Shown here one piece after another: positions 63,779 through 64,000 of a DNA stretch of 64,000 nt; position 1 is the first letter of the stretch, and each line of letters starts with the position of its first letter. Origin of the DNA: Entomohabitans teleogrylli (GTDB lineage: Bacteria > Pseudomonadota > Gammaproteobacteria > Enterobacterales > Enterobacteriaceae); assembly GCF_001484765.1 (NCBI RefSeq), contig NZ_KQ947378.1, positions 62,001 through 126,000 of the forward strand, read 5' to 3'. Both the position numbers and the translations under genes were made by a program. The notes under the pieces were generated by a model, which saw only the letters and a list, made by a program, of their open reading frames with translations, made no database searches and had not been told where the DNA came from.

Positions 63779-64000
63779 TTACTTCCCGGCTAATACCTCG
63801 GCCAGCGTATTGCCAATCTGCGCCGGATTGCGGGTCCAGGCGATGCCGGCACGCTCAAAGGCGCGGAATTTGTCCTCTGCGCTGCCGCTGCCGCCGGAGA
63901 TGATCGCGCCGGCGTGGCCCATCCGCTTACCCTTCGGCGCCGTGACGCCGGCAATGTAACCGACCACCGGTTTACTCATTTCATGGCGAATAAATTCCGC
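63779..64000 (-). CDS. SucD-like acyl-CoA synthetase alpha subunit (3' end only)
   Basis: The last 73 residues of a succinyl-CoA synthetase alpha-type protein run off the right edge. [20 protein letters not shown] followed by [17 protein letters not shown] matches the SucD C-terminal domain, but the tail ([20 protein letters not shown]) differs from housekeeping SucD. The normal sucCD genes lie by sdhCDAB in enterics, so this is probably a paralogue acting on another acid, perhaps the one handled by the neighbouring dehydrogenase and transporter. An internal ATG at 63979 is not the true start. Confidence 0.85.
   Translation of the reverse strand, partial: AEFIRHEMSKPVVGYIAGVTAPKGKRMGHAGAIISGGSGSAEDKFRAFERAGIAWTRNPAQIGNTLAEVLAGK

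Overview
The window is chromosomal DNA from a member of the Enterobacteriaceae. Gene order follows the mla-murA-obgE-dacB-ftsH-glmM-argG-nusA-infB-pnp-deaD-mtr-dolP-lpoA-gar-rnpB stretch of Escherichia coli almost throughout, and the encoded proteins are close in sequence and length to their E. coli counterparts. It is not E. coli itself. A PmrA/PmrB-type two-component system follows dacB, a LysR regulator sits between glmM and secG, a melibiose cluster lies between tRNA-Leu and argG, and an organic-acid locus follows rnpB. I cannot fix the genus from sequence alone.

Layout, left to right. 1-2606: end of the Mla phospholipid-transport operon (mlaC, mlaB), ibaG, murA. 2605-7197: sfsB and ispB leftward, then rplU-rpmA-yhbE-obgE rightward. 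7309-10465: dacB with a PmrAB-like system directly behind it, leftward. 10586-18448: greA, yhbY, rlmE-ftsH, folP-glmM, a LysR gene, secG and tRNA-Leu(GAG). 18634-22957: accessory melibiose block (melA-melB plus a SemiSWEET-type small transporter, divergent melR). 23364-31884: argG with ARG boxes, then the metY-rimP-nusA-infB-rbfA-truB-rpsO transcription/translation cluster. 31956-38807: pnp, nlpI, yrbN-deaD, mtr. 38999-49108: yhbW, ubiV/ubiU/ubiT, yhbS, yhbQ, yhbP, yhbO, yraR, dolP, diaA, yraN, lpoA. 49305-57105: rsmI, a DeoR-family repressor, garD, a deleted garP, garL-garR-garK, rnpB. 57310-64000: a DctB/DctD-like two-component pair, a hydroxyacid dehydrogenase, a DASS-family anion transporter, a decayed ccdB toxin gene, and the 3' end of a sucD-like CoA-ligase gene.

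Most of the window is housekeeping: envelope lipid asymmetry and peptidoglycan (mla, murA, ispB, dacB, lpoA, nlpI, dolP), ribosome assembly and translation (rplU, rpmA, obgE, rlmE, rimP, infB, rbfA, truB, rpsO, rsmI), transcription factors (greA, nusA) and RNA turnover (pnp, deaD, rnpB). Two pathways are partly rearranged. The galactarate pathway keeps its four enzymes (garD, garL, garR, garK) but its dedicated permease garP has lost most of its interior. Past rnpB, the sensor kinase and sigma54 activator face a dehydrogenase-transporter operon that carries a correctly spaced -24/-12 promoter, and both units have the word CGCACAGTG upstream. I read this as a self-contained, sigma54-controlled organic-acid uptake and oxidation system; it is the least familiar part of the window. 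The substrate is not visible in the sequence.
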